A DNA stretch of 23,590 bases from a virus, in the IMG/VR virus record IMGVR_UViG_3300009030_000346, positions 1 through 23,590 of that record; one strand, written 5' to 3'. The first letter of the stretch is position 1. The number at the start of each line of letters is the position of its first letter. The translations under genes were made by a program, and so were the position numbers. The notes below the pieces were generated by a model. It saw only the letters and a list, made by a program, of their open reading frames with translations. It ran no database searches and was not told where the DNA came from. Positions 7,801-13,761 of this stretch are shown here, one piece after another.

Positions 7801-8377
7801 CACCAGCGAGACGATGACGCAGGAGGAACTGCAACTCAACCTCACGGGGATCGAAAACCAGGTCGCGATCTACACGCTGCACAACCCGACGGCGGCCACG
7901 GCCAACGTCACCGTCAACTGGGCGAACACGCCGGAACGGGCGCGGCTGCACGTCTATGTCATTGACAACGCCGACATCCAGGCAGGGTCTTTCGTCGAGG
8001 CGCGGGACGGCGAGGTCGATGGGCGAGCGAGCGGGACCCCCCTGACGCTTCAACTCAACACCTCGCCCAATGCCCTCGTGCTGTTCGCCCAGACGCTCGA
8101 CGTGGGGCCGGACGACTCCACGGGCATCGTCGCACCGGGAGCAGACGGCTCACTGCTGTTCGAGTTTGACTGGACCACGGCGATCACGGGCGGGTCGTGG
8201 GGCTCCAGCTATACCAACGTGGCCGGTGGCATCACGACGTTGGGGTCCCAGTGGACCGACTCCCAGGATTATTCGGCTGCCATCATCTCCATCAGGGGAG
8301 GCAAGGTGCCGAGCGACGATGAGACTTATCGCAACCGAGAAAGGCCATTGCGGCGAGACGTCACCGGGTTCTGGTGA
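4820..8377 (+). CDS. Large modular fibre/adhesin-like virion protein (1185 residues)
   Basis: The GTG at 4820 overlaps the previous TAG. The protein is almost entirely beta-rich and has several modules. Residues about 133-193 contain the phage-tail pattern (SHTLRVSGVTPSGYNGDF, then TVTYTVADPGG), a small sandwich often seen in tail proteins. Residues about 200-600 contain Gly/Trp/Asp-rich blades (HFHSACWTPNGIYLAQGDG, NPNEIVVGNDLS, TLIRPNG) that could form a beta-propeller. Residues about 754-915 resemble a LamG/concanavalin-like lectin fold (WTIVFECTIEPW, then DKLWIGFSQG and RQVRFGG). An acidic linker (LEDDSDDE) leads to a C-terminal beta sandwich at about 950-1165. There is no signal peptide. 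The composition suggests receptor or glycan binding on the virion. Its place before the scaffold gene, where a portal gene would be expected, is unusual. The lectin and propeller calls are by pattern only. Confidence 0.65.
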   Translation: MSVLKAIYRGTTQFGALGPAQVRRVLASKNSTGSDVLADMPRAGLPCYRVSPREWTVPAGLVGIGSREMFSGYDADGVTPMLAYFQAGNSHLQFWLGDFSGGSEDYDLACGKDALADTLSNAFDVVSGSWAGGSATLTLDAEHAITTSHTLRVSGVTPSGYNGDFAVTGETSDTVTYTVADPGGTASGGIAGRLHTQITDVVQATSADIPNECHKLEGGIVIPGAFIIYCTHLFDRNAGVGDRDWQADGVSLVMFDTGNPDLPWDLATAVITILNLPNPNNLFPGWLRGAMWALTGWFPFDSTQTRVNVDRIMLPIVDYMNDNQQPSEQKPGGQLHYVELTKSGGNWSFAKSFVMYERSEGNVHFHSACWTPNGIYLAQGDGADLNEGILFTPKGSWDDVTTAESFDVHRHWHGAGSDDPDPTDSPQHAGCAVGNNPNEIVVGNDLSTANVWMMTIPDDPDDGPGMRSMGGFHRARDLSGGTNLSLWMGTADPYNKDRCTLIRPNGANSIDLARLWYTPDNRRFAPVARSPSDVLTGAFTMPFGDSLVLSSRIGGTDTYTLLLPNMRGPTAGLAVSRGATNELRLSGGGVTNLAIGVGNTVTRITDGLHPVTGEPLDAPGFGPVYHCVTGNNSASIIEFTPADAETFSPAYAVMTAHLRIIGTECFNGIFTLEDSDSSPAEVFSEHVKICEREEWTPISQHFPADGFGGTYNPLLKIRLQSLEPRRMEFLIQLEGFYSGELPPYPMDEDTVGADENVWQNLPATMDEDTWTIVFECTIEPWAPDASVFGIEGDSFTILTIWGSNDERIDILYLAAVNGTIRANIYNGGTLQDTSNITDINIARGDKLWIGFSQGVAGTHLVASTGSREQGWESDLSLFANNLSVAPRQVRFGGRFMDDVIPLSVNIVGVNTDTQLLPDAMMEMLEDDSDDETFGAGVPTAPSLANDPSSDTAESVNAGTTSVSVTVEAGQVLVASVHSRDATPAEHTITSVVFNTSETMTQEELQLNLTGIENQVAIYTLHNPTAATANVTVNWANTPERARLHVYVIDNADIQAGSFVEARDGEVDGRASGTPLTLQLNTSPNALVLFAQTLDVGPDDSTGIVAPGADGSLLFEFDWTTAITGGSWGSSYTNVAGGITTLGSQWTDSQDYSAAIISIRGGKVPSDDETYRNRERPLRRDVTGFW
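5731..5740. promoter_or_regulatory. Dispersed palindrome site (exact GACACGTGTC), intragenic
   Basis: This exact copy lies inside the large fibre gene, encoding Thr-Arg-Val via ACA CGT GTC. A close relative, GACACGTATC, lies at 6622-6631 in the same gene. Confidence 0.5.
7129..7138. promoter_or_regulatory. Dispersed palindrome, half-sites conserved (GACA-AT-TGTC)
   Basis: A fully palindromic ten-mer with an AT centre lies inside the fibre gene (encodes Thr-Ile-Val). It shares the half-site TGTC but not the CG centre, so it may be a weaker site or chance. Confidence 0.35.
7696..7705. promoter_or_regulatory. Dispersed palindrome, half-sites conserved (GACA-AG-TGTC)
   Basis: Both half-sites are intact with an AG centre, in the fibre gene (encodes Thr-Ser-Val). 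It lies about 560 bases after the previous copy and 700 before the strongest site at 8402. Confidence 0.35.
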
Positions 8378-8401
8378 TCCGCGAACGGCTATCATGCCGA
8401 C

Positions 8402-8415
8402 TGGACACGTGTCCA
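8402..8415. promoter_or_regulatory. Strongest palindrome copy: 14 perfect bases before the scaffold gene
   Basis: TGGACACGTGTCCA is a perfect 14-base palindrome in the 65-base gap between the fibre and scaffold genes, 27 bases before the ATG at 8443. It is too compact, with no loop, to act as an intrinsic terminator. It is the best match to the family consensus and lies at the entry to the capsid genes, as an operator or stoperator might. The rest of the gap holds the scaffold ribosome site (AAGGGGA around 8430-8436) and nothing else I can identify. Confidence 0.65.
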
Positions 8416-8442
8416 CGGCTTCTAACCACCAAGGGGACCTGA

Positions 8443-9318
8443 ATGAACATCTACCGATCGCCCGATGCCGACAAGGGGGGCCTTGGCTCTGACACCTTGA
8501 CAGCCGACGCAGCCCCGACCCCATCTTGGCGCGACGAACTGTCGGATGAACTGCGTGCTGACGCGACGGTCGCCAAGTACGAGACGCCGGGCGATCTCGC
8601 CAAGGCGTACGTGAACCTGAACAAGACGCTGGAGAACCGCGTCCAGATCCCCGCCGAGGGAGCCTCACCGGAGGAGATGGGCGCGTTCTACAACAGGATG
8701 GGGCGGCCGGAGAGCCCGGACGGGTACGAAATGCCGGGCGAACTCCCGGACAACGTCTCGGTCGACGAAGGCATCTCGAAAAGCTGGTTCAAGGAAGCCC
8801 ACGAGATGGGCCTGAACCGCCAGCAGGCCGCCAGAGCGGTCCGCTTCCAGGTCGATACAGCCGCCGCAGCCCAGCGACAGCAGGCCCAGGAGAGCGAGAA
8901 GGCGGCCCAGGCGTCGCTCGCTGAACTCAAAGAGGAGTGGGGCAGCGCGTTCGACGAGAAAACCCAGATGGCCCGTTCCGCGATGGCCCGGCTGGAGGAG
9001 GGTGGCGCCAAAGGCTTGGCCGCCATTATTCCCCCAGAAAAACTGCACGAGTTTCCTGCCCTGGCGCGGGCATTCGCACAGATCGGAAAATACATGACAG
9101 CCGATGAGATCCTTGGCCGTGGCAGCAGCGCCTCATTCAGCTACAGCCCGGCCGAAGCGCGCAGAGTGCTTGATCAGAAGCGTGGAGACGAAGATTTCAT
9201 GAAGGCGGTGCGCGACGAATCCAGCGGCGGACACAAGGCGGCGGCGGACGAATACGAGAAGCTGATCATGGCCGCGAACTTCAGCGAGGACAATACGGTC
9301 ATCGTGTCCCGGCCTTGA
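8443..9318 (+). CDS. Capsid assembly scaffolding protein
   Basis: This encodes 291 residues. AAGGGGA precedes the ATG. The N-terminus carries the scaffold signature of T7-like and related podophages: SWRDELSDELRADATVAKYE followed by PGDLAKAYVNLNKTLENR (about residues 28-66), then FYNRMGRPESPDGYEMP (about 82-98). The middle is a long charged, Gln- and Ala-rich helical region (about 120-175), and the C-terminus is helical and basic, as expected for a protein that binds coat subunits. Scaffolds direct coat protein into a procapsid and leave before maturation. Its position just upstream of the coat gene agrees. No protease domain is visible. The portal gene that usually precedes it in T7-like phages is absent. 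Confidence 0.88.
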   Translation: MNIYRSPDADKGGLGSDTLTADAAPTPSWRDELSDELRADATVAKYETPGDLAKAYVNLNKTLENRVQIPAEGASPEEMGAFYNRMGRPESPDGYEMPGELPDNVSVDEGISKSWFKEAHEMGLNRQQAARAVRFQVDTAAAAQRQQAQESEKAAQASLAELKEEWGSAFDEKTQMARSAMARLEEGGAKGLAAIIPPEKLHEFPALARAFAQIGKYMTADEILGRGSSASFSYSPAEARRVLDQKRGDEDFMKAVRDESSGGHKAAADEYEKLIMAANFSEDNTVIVSRP

Positions 9319-9476
9319 CTCTTGGAGAGACGCTGGATATATGTCTGGTGAGCAGGGACCCATGATCCAGGCCTGCCTCGAAGGATCCGACTGGCGACCG
9401 TAAGTCGCAAGGATGCCTGCCAGAGCGGCGGGGACCATCCGAAGCAAGCTATTCGTTTGCCTTCGGAGAATCCCCT
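9319..9476 (+). promoter_or_regulatory. Structured 158-base leader of the capsid gene
   Basis: This is the longest gap in the window. It holds a near-palindrome site (GATATATGTC, 9336-9345), a possible 20-codon reading frame (9341-9403), a hairpin with stem GCGAC/GTCGC (9394-9398 and 9404-9408, loop CGTAA), an enclosing short complement CAGGC/GCCTG (9368-9372 and 9415-9419), and a hairpin with stem TCCGAAG/CTTCGGA (9438-9444 and 9461-9467). The second hairpin covers part of the capsid ribosome site CGGAG (9464-9468). Such a leader could adjust translation or mRNA stability of the most abundant virion protein. The pairing is read by eye, not computed. Confidence 0.45.
9341..9403 (+). CDS. Possible 20-residue leader peptide
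   Basis: The ATG at 9341 opens a 20-codon frame (MSGEQGPMIQACLEGSDWRP, then TAA at 9401-9403) upstream of the capsid gene. GGAGA at 9324-9328 is a possible ribosome site, though 12 bases away, which is long. The stop codon falls in the loop of the GCGAC/GTCGC hairpin, so a translating ribosome would open that stem. That is the geometry of a leader peptide, but a frame this short can easily arise by chance. Confidence 0.2.
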   Translation: MSGEQGPMIQACLEGSDWRP

Positions 9477-10379
9477 ATGTCCTTCTCAATCGACAATGCC
9501 CACGTACAAGCGTTCTCGGAGACTCTGTTCTTCGAGGCGCAGCAGCGAATGTCCCGCACCCGCGCTCACTGCACCGTCGAGAGCGGCGTGGTGGGCGAAA
9601 GCAAGTCATACGACCGAATCGGCGGGTCCGAGATGGTGGAAATCACGGACCGACACGGCGATACGCCGTTCACGCCCGTCGATCACACCCGTCGGCGCCT
9701 GTTCCTGCGTGACTACGACTGGAACGAACTCGTCGACGACGCCGACAAACTCAAGACCATCATCCAGCCGGAGAACGCCTACACCAAGGCCGGTGCCATG
9801 GCGGCGGGCCGCCGGATGGACGACACCGTCTTTGCGGCGTTGGATGGGACCGCAGACACCTGGACCAAGTCGGGAGGCGGCGGAACGGCTGCTTTCGCTG
9901 CGGGCCAGATCGTCGCGGTCGACTACATCGAGGACGGCTCGGCGGTCAACAGCAACATGACCGTCGCCAAGATGCGAGAGGCCCGTCGGCTGTTCCTGAC
10001 GAACGAGGTCCCGGAGTTCGAGCCCCTGACGATGTCGATGTCCGGCTCGAACCTGATGGCGCTCATGCGTGACGACGAAGTCACGAGTGCCGACTACAGC
10101 ACGCTCAACGCCCTGATGCGCGGTGACATCACCGGCGCGAACTTCATGGGCTTCCACATGATCCACTCCGAGCGCCAAACGCTGACCGGCAACAACCGGC
10201 ACGTGCTGGCGTGGAGCAGGCGTGGTTGCCAGTTGTCGTTCGCCAAGGACGTCACTGGACGAGTGTCCGAGCGTGATGACAAGCGGTACAGCCTCCAGGT
10301 CTACTTCGCAATGAGCCTGGGTGCGGTCCGAATGGACGAGTTGGAGGTTGTTCGCATCCTCGCGGATGAGACTGCCTGA
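9477..10379 (+). CDS. Major capsid protein (podophage type)
   Basis: This encodes 300 residues. The ATG at 9477 follows CGGAG (9464-9468). The protein matches a coat-protein family of short-tailed phages: an N-terminal VQAFSETLFFEAQQRMSRTR helix, then SYDRIGG followed by DRHGDTPFTPVDHTRRRL (about residues 45-75), DYDWNELVDDADK (79-91), and GRRMDDTVFAAL (111-122). The C-terminal half contains FMGFHMIHSERQTL and the charged VSERDDKRYSLQVYFAMSLGAVRMDELEVV typical of the family's end. It forms the icosahedral shell. Position after the scaffold, length near 300 residues and a dedicated leader all agree. Alternative roles are unlikely. Confidence 0.9.
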   Translation: MSFSIDNAHVQAFSETLFFEAQQRMSRTRAHCTVESGVVGESKSYDRIGGSEMVEITDRHGDTPFTPVDHTRRRLFLRDYDWNELVDDADKLKTIIQPENAYTKAGAMAAGRRMDDTVFAALDGTADTWTKSGGGGTAAFAAGQIVAVDYIEDGSAVNSNMTVAKMREARRLFLTNEVPEFEPLTMSMSGSNLMALMRDDEVTSADYSTLNALMRGDITGANFMGFHMIHSERQTLTGNNRHVLAWSRRGCQLSFAKDVTGRVSERDDKRYSLQVYFAMSLGAVRMDELEVVRILADETA

Positions 10380-10452
10380 GTCTTTAGATCCCCGAAGTAA
10401 TACGGAGGCGGCCAAGGCTCCCGCTGACGGCTTCGACTTCTAGGAGTTTGTG
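10380..10452 (+). other. Gap after the capsid gene
   Basis: This 73-base gap contains the ribosome site TAGGAG (10441-10446) for the next gene and a possible weak long-range stem, CGAAG with CTTCG. I see no promoter or terminator in it. Confidence 0.4.
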
Positions 10453-10962
10453 ATGGCTAATTTCGGATCAACTGACGTGATGGACGGTGTTCTCGCATCG
10501 CCCCCAAGGATGGCGCCCGTCGGCCTGAATCGCGGCCGAGTGCGTATCCAGCAGGGCACGTTTCAAATGCCTGCCGGGTTCCTGATCAACGACATCATGG
10601 TGCTGTTCCGGCTGCCGACTGTCGCGCGGGTTCTCACACTGTTTACGCAGTGGGACGACTTGGGCGGCACGATGACGATGGACCTCGGCCTGTACGACGC
10701 GCACGAGAACCTTGCCGACACGCCCACCGTGCGAGACGCCAACCTGTTCGATTCGGCGGGCGTCGGCGGATCGGCCGGGTCACGGGTCGACCAGCGGTTC
10801 GCGAACCTCAACCACAACACGCAGGGCTTGCAGTTGTGGGAACTGTTGGGGCTCACCGCCGATCCGGGTGGGCAGTATGACGTCTGCATCACGTTCACCG
10901 CAGCCACGACGCCGATCGTCGGTGCCGATTACTCGTGGTCCTGCACGTACGTCGTTGACTGA
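10453..10962 (+). CDS. Capsid-adjacent virion protein, beta-rich, possible decoration protein
   Basis: This encodes 169 residues from the ATG at 10453; a GTG directly before it (10450) is in frame, but TAGGAG fits the ATG better. The sequence is beta-rich: GRVRIQQGTFQMPAGFLIND, then IMVLFRLPTVARVLTLFTQWDD, LGLYDAHENLADTPTV, and a C-terminal YDVCITFTAATTPIVGADYS strand pair. It has no enzyme motif or membrane segment. Genes directly behind the capsid gene in podophages often encode small head-decoration or head-fibre proteins, which I infer here. A strong hairpin terminator follows, so this gene and the capsid gene probably end a highly expressed transcript segment. Confidence 0.6.
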   Translation: MANFGSTDVMDGVLASPPRMAPVGLNRGRVRIQQGTFQMPAGFLINDIMVLFRLPTVARVLTLFTQWDDLGGTMTMDLGLYDAHENLADTPTVRDANLFDSAGVGGSAGSRVDQRFANLNHNTQGLQLWELLGLTADPGGQYDVCITFTAATTPIVGADYSWSCTYVVD

Positions 10963-10972
10963 CTGACACAGT

Positions 10973-11013
10973 CCGGGCCGGTGTTGCTCCCCTTCACCGG
11001 CCCGGCCTTTCCT
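10973..11013 (+). terminator. Hairpin terminator after the capsid operon
   Basis: A perfect 11-base stem, CCGGGCCGGTG (10973-10983) with CACCGGCCCGG (10995-11005), encloses an 11-base loop and is followed by CCTTTCCTG. The stem is very GC-rich but the T run is short, so some readthrough into the tail genes is likely. It sits 10 bases after a stop codon, exactly where a terminator or attenuator would separate abundant head proteins from less abundant tail proteins. The remaining bases to 11069 hold only the next ribosome site. Confidence 0.75.
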
Positions 11014-11069
11014 GCAAGTCGCGCGGCCGTGAGGCCAAACCGCCCACGAGGCCACGCAGGAGATACGCC

Positions 11070-11516
11070 ATGGGACTTCACCGTCTCGTTGAGAAGGTCC
11101 TGACAGGTGTCCAGTTCGGAACGGCATACGCCGACGAGATCCGTGCGATCCCGTTCGCACGCGCCGGGCCGATCGTGACACTGGTGAACACACAGCCGGA
11201 GATGACCGCGCTGACATCGGGCACGTTGTTCATCGTGCGCAGTACGGGGACGTTTACAATCCTCATGCCAAACCCCCTGACCGTCGGGGTCGGGAATTAC
11301 TGGGACTTCTTCAACGCGGTCAACCAAAACCTCACGTTCGACAGCGAAACTGACGAGATACTTGGCTACGGAGCCGACGCCGCCGTGTCGCTGCTGCGAG
11401 CTAACCAGGCCAGCGAAAAAACCGGATGGGGCGTTCGTTGGCTCTGCGACGGGGTCCAACTGATCCCAATGATCCACCTGGCAGACGCGGACCAGACCAT
11501 CGCGCACGTTTCGTAG
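11070..11516 (+). CDS. Beta-rich virion protein, paralog 1 of 3
   Basis: This encodes 148 residues; CAGGAGA ends about seven bases before the ATG. The N-terminus is a short amphipathic helix (MGLHRLVEKVLTGVQFG) followed by beta strands: LFIVRSTGTFTILMPNPLTV, then NYWDFFNAVNQNLTFDSETD, and a C-terminal WLCDGVQLIPMIHLADADQ. The same three blocks recur in the next two genes. The pattern of a strand, a LP/MP turn, an aromatic strand and then a GxxWLVF-like end is common in small sandwich domains of phage head-decoration and fibre proteins, so a surface role is inferred. It is the most diverged of the three. A near-palindrome copy (GACAGGTGTC) lies at 11102-11111. Confidence 0.6.
   Translation: MGLHRLVEKVLTGVQFGTAYADEIRAIPFARAGPIVTLVNTQPEMTALTSGTLFIVRSTGTFTILMPNPLTVGVGNYWDFFNAVNQNLTFDSETDEILGYGADAAVSLLRANQASEKTGWGVRWLCDGVQLIPMIHLADADQTIAHVS
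11102..11111. promoter_or_regulatory. Dispersed palindrome, half-sites conserved (GACA-GG-TGTC)
   Basis: This lies 32 bases inside the first of the three paralogs, with flanks CCT and CAG exactly as at 2978. It is just downstream of the terminator region, so it marks the head/tail boundary. Confidence 0.45.
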
Positions 11517-11525
11517 GAGGCTGCC

Positions 11526-11939
11526 ATGTCAGTCAGAAATATAATCGAGAATGTGTTGCTGGGACTCTCGCCAGCCGGAGTGCCGCAGCGCCGGTTGCGT
11601 GTCGTGGCAAAGGCGGCGAGCTACGGCGTGCTGGTCCGCGACAGCGGCACCGTGTTCACCACACGTGGGGCGGCCGGGTCGGTCGTGTTCACGCTGCCCG
11701 CGCTCGCAGACTCGGCGAATTGCCACTATTGGTTTGTGGCTGTTCCCGACGAGAACATGACGGTCGCGAGCGCCGAAGGCAACAACATGATCGCGTCAGG
11801 TGACGTCGCGGCGTCGTCGGTCGCCTACGCCACCGCGAACGAAAAAACCGGTGGCGTGTTCTACGTGGTCAACGACGGGACACAATGGCTCGTGTTCCCG
11901 CACCTGGCGAACGAGGGCCAGGCGATCACAATCGTTTGA
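11526..11939 (+). CDS. Beta-rich virion protein, paralog 2 of 3
   Basis: This encodes 137 residues. AGGAGG at 11515-11520, overlapping the previous stop, is an ideal ribosome site. Blocks shared with the next gene are clear: IxxxLxG...GVPQxRxR at residues about 5-25, VRDSGTVFTTRGAAGSVVFT with LPALADS at about 37-65, and a C-terminal VNDGTQWLVFPHLANEGQ. It lacks membrane segments and enzyme motifs. The strong ribosome site suggests high expression, as for a decoration or fibre component present in many copies. The exact function is unknown. Confidence 0.65.
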   Translation: MSVRNIIENVLLGLSPAGVPQRRLRVVAKAASYGVLVRDSGTVFTTRGAAGSVVFTLPALADSANCHYWFVAVPDENMTVASAEGNNMIASGDVAASSVAYATANEKTGGVFYVVNDGTQWLVFPHLANEGQAITIV

Positions 11940-11949
11940 GGAGGTTGAC

Positions 11950-12375
11950 ATGGGTTGGAAAAGAAAAGTCCAGGACATTCTCATGGGCAACCACCCGCTC
12001 GGAGTGCCACAGACACGCCGCAAGACGATCGACATCACGGGAAACGTGACGCTCTCCGTGCGCGACAGCGGCGCCATCTTCACCACGAACGGCGCGTCTG
12101 CGGCGTCCAACCTGGTTATCACGCTGCCCCTGCTCGCTGACTCGAAGGGGTGTGTCTACACGATCATCTGCACGACGGACGTGAATACGATCACAGTCGC
12201 CAGTCAGACGACAGACCTGATCACGTTCAACGACCTTTCGGCGACTTCCGTCGGCTTCAACGAGGGGACCGACGTCAATAACGTCGGCGGTGGGTTTACG
12301 TTCATCAACGACGGTACGAACTGGCTGGCGTTCGTGCATCTCGGAGACGAGGGTCAGTCAACCGTGGTGGTATGA
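11950..12375 (+). CDS. Beta-rich virion protein, paralog 3 of 3
   Basis: This encodes 141 residues. I chose the ATG at 11950 because GAGGAGGT just upstream is a near-perfect ribosome site and because the N-terminus (WKRKVQDILMGNHPLGVPQT) then aligns with paralog 2. Shared blocks are LSVRDSGAIFTTNGASAASN with ITLPLLADS, and INDGTNWLAFVHLGDEGQ at the C-terminus. A middle strand pair (VYTIICTTDVNTITVASQ) has the shape of the phage sandwich repeat. Tandem duplication is the simplest explanation of the three genes. The role is inferred as virion surface. Confidence 0.65.
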   Translation: MGWKRKVQDILMGNHPLGVPQTRRKTIDITGNVTLSVRDSGAIFTTNGASAASNLVITLPLLADSKGCVYTIICTTDVNTITVASQTTDLITFNDLSATSVGFNEGTDVNNVGGGFTFINDGTNWLAFVHLGDEGQSTVVV

Positions 12376-12999
12376 ATGGCGAACGAAACAGACGTTGTCA
12401 ACATCGCCCTGACGCTGCTCGGACAAGATCCGATCATGTCCATCAACGACGACACGACGCGGGCGGTCATCGCCAAGCGTCGGCTGCCGGACGTGCGCGA
12501 CTCCGTCCTTGAGATACCGCCAGCGTGGAACTTCGCGACGACGCGCGTGACACTGACGGCGCAACTCGCATTCACGCCAGCCTGGGGCATGACCAACGCC
12601 TTTGCGCTTCCCGCCGACTTCCTGGCCCTGATGACGACGCGCGACCAGACCAGCGAGTTTCGCCTGGAATACACCGCAGCCGACGGCCGCATCCTCGTGA
12701 CCAATATGGGGTCTGTCGATCTCATCTACGTGGCGAAGGTGGAGACGGTCAGCGTGTGGCCGCCGACGTTCGTGGACACGGTCGCGACCAAGCTGGCTGC
12801 CGAGATGGCGATCAAGCTGACCCGGAACATCAATCTGATGAAGGTCATGTACGACTTGTTTCAGGTCAAGCTGGACGAGGCACGGCTGTCCGACGCCCTC
12901 CAGGCACCGATCGAACAGGTCACGGGCACGCACCTGCTCACGGCGAGAATCGTCCCCGCCTGGCCGGACAACAGGCCGATCTCGAACCTGGTGCCGTAA
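12376..12999 (+). CDS. Tail tubular protein A (T7 gp11-like)
   Basis: This encodes 207 residues, starting directly after the previous TGA. The N-terminus has the classic pattern of this family: VVNIALTLLGQDPIMSINDD, then VRDSVLEIPPAWNFATTRVTL (about residues 40-60). A PADFLALM block follows, and the C-terminus is helical (VATKLAAEMAIKLTRNINLM). In T7-like phages this adaptor forms a ring between portal and nozzle and accepts the tail. Its length and position before the nozzle protein agree, though five genes separate it from tail protein B, which in T7 follows directly. No anomaly is seen in its key motifs. Confidence 0.85.
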   Translation: MANETDVVNIALTLLGQDPIMSINDDTTRAVIAKRRLPDVRDSVLEIPPAWNFATTRVTLTAQLAFTPAWGMTNAFALPADFLALMTTRDQTSEFRLEYTAADGRILVTNMGSVDLIYVAKVETVSVWPPTFVDTVATKLAAEMAIKLTRNINLMKVMYDLFQVKLDEARLSDALQAPIEQVTGTHLLTARIVPAWPDNRPISNLVP

Positions 13000-13370
13000 T
13001 GGCAACACCCCAGCAGTCGTACCAAGGCACCGACTCAAGGACGGCGCAAGGTGGCTGGTCGTTCCCGCCTCGCATCCTCGACCTGACGACACTGAACGCA
13101 ACGCTTGAGTTCGAGTTGAACATCCTGGGTATGGACCGCATCTCGGTCCGGCTCCAGACGGGCACGTGGTTGACCGCCGTCGTCTCGCTTGAGGCGTCGA
13201 TCGACGGGCAGAACTGGACACTGCTTGGGGAGCAGTTCACCGGCAGCCTTGTCGAGCAGGCGGCGATCAGCACCGACGGGTTCCCGATCGCACGGTTGAG
13301 AGTCGCGACGAACGACGCGGGTGCGTCGCCCGCGACGGCGTTTATCTACACCTACCAAACAGGCCGATGA
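12999..13370 (+). CDS. Small beta-rich tail-region protein (123 residues)
   Basis: The ATG at 12999 overlaps the previous TAA by one base. The protein has a polar start (MATPQQSYQGTDSRTAQGGW) and then alternating strands: LNATLEFELNILGMDRISVR, TWLTAVVSLEASIDGQNWTL, and a C-terminal IARLRVATNDAG. The VSLEASIDGQNWTLL pattern is common in small phage tail or baseplate-like sandwiches. No enzyme motif is present. It is coupled to its neighbours on both sides, and a minor tail or fibre-attachment role is inferred. Confidence 0.6.
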   Translation: MATPQQSYQGTDSRTAQGGWSFPPRILDLTTLNATLEFELNILGMDRISVRLQTGTWLTAVVSLEASIDGQNWTLLGEQFTGSLVEQAAISTDGFPIARLRVATNDAGASPATAFIYTYQTGR

Positions 13371-13744
13371 CCGGATACCCACGAAATCGCTACACCATCG
13401 GCGCTCACTTCGATGGAGGCGGGGGCGTTGTCGCCGTCAACTCAAAGGCTCGTCTGTTCATCACCGAAGATTTCCTGATCGAAGGCTGGTACTTGTTCGC
13501 GGACGTGTCCGGCAGCGTCGTGATCGACGTCTGGGCCGACACGTATCTCAACTATCCGGCGACCGACGCGGACACGATCACCGGCGGGGCTGAGCCCGCA
13601 TTGAGCGGGGCAATCACGGCGACGTCCGAAGCCCTGTCGGCGTGGACGCGGAAGCTGGACGCTTTTACCGCGCTGATCTTCAACATAGACTCAATCGCAA
13701 CAATAAAGGCGTGCGACCTGTACCTGGTCGGCAGCCGCCGCTGA
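13367..13744 (+). CDS. Phage fibre-type beta-sandwich protein (125 residues)
   Basis: It starts in an ATGA overlap at 13367. The whole protein is one recognisable phage module: HFDGGGGVVAVNSKARLFI, then LIEGWYLFADVSGSVVIDVW, ADTYLNYPATDADTITGG, and FTALIFNIDSIATIKACDLY. The motif set GGG, GW-x-L-x-AD-x-SGS-x-V-x-D-x-W, YP-x-TDADTI and F-x-(V/I)DS recurs at the ends of many phage tail-fibre and structural proteins. Here it stands alone as a gene rather than as the tip of a long fibre. A tip or decoration role in host contact is inferred. A near-palindrome (GACACGTATC) lies at 13538-13547. Confidence 0.7.
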   Translation: MTGYPRNRYTIGAHFDGGGGVVAVNSKARLFITEDFLIEGWYLFADVSGSVVIDVWADTYLNYPATDADTITGGAEPALSGAITATSEALSAWTRKLDAFTALIFNIDSIATIKACDLYLVGSRR

Positions 13745-13761
13745 CGGCAAGGAGCAACGTA

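Noticed and set aside
8402-8415. The palindrome as an intrinsic terminator
   Set aside because: The two halves meet with no loop and no T tract follows, so it cannot form a standard terminator hairpin.
2124-9348. A 14-base direct repeat (GGATATATGTCTGG at 2124 and 9335)
   Set aside because: About one shared 14-mer is expected by chance in a window this size. Both are weak versions of the dispersed palindrome, so I folded them into that finding rather than calling a separate repeat.
9319-9476. A tRNA gene in the capsid leader
   Set aside because: The hairpins do not make a cloverleaf, and there is no T-loop GTTCGAATCC-like sequence or acceptor stem.
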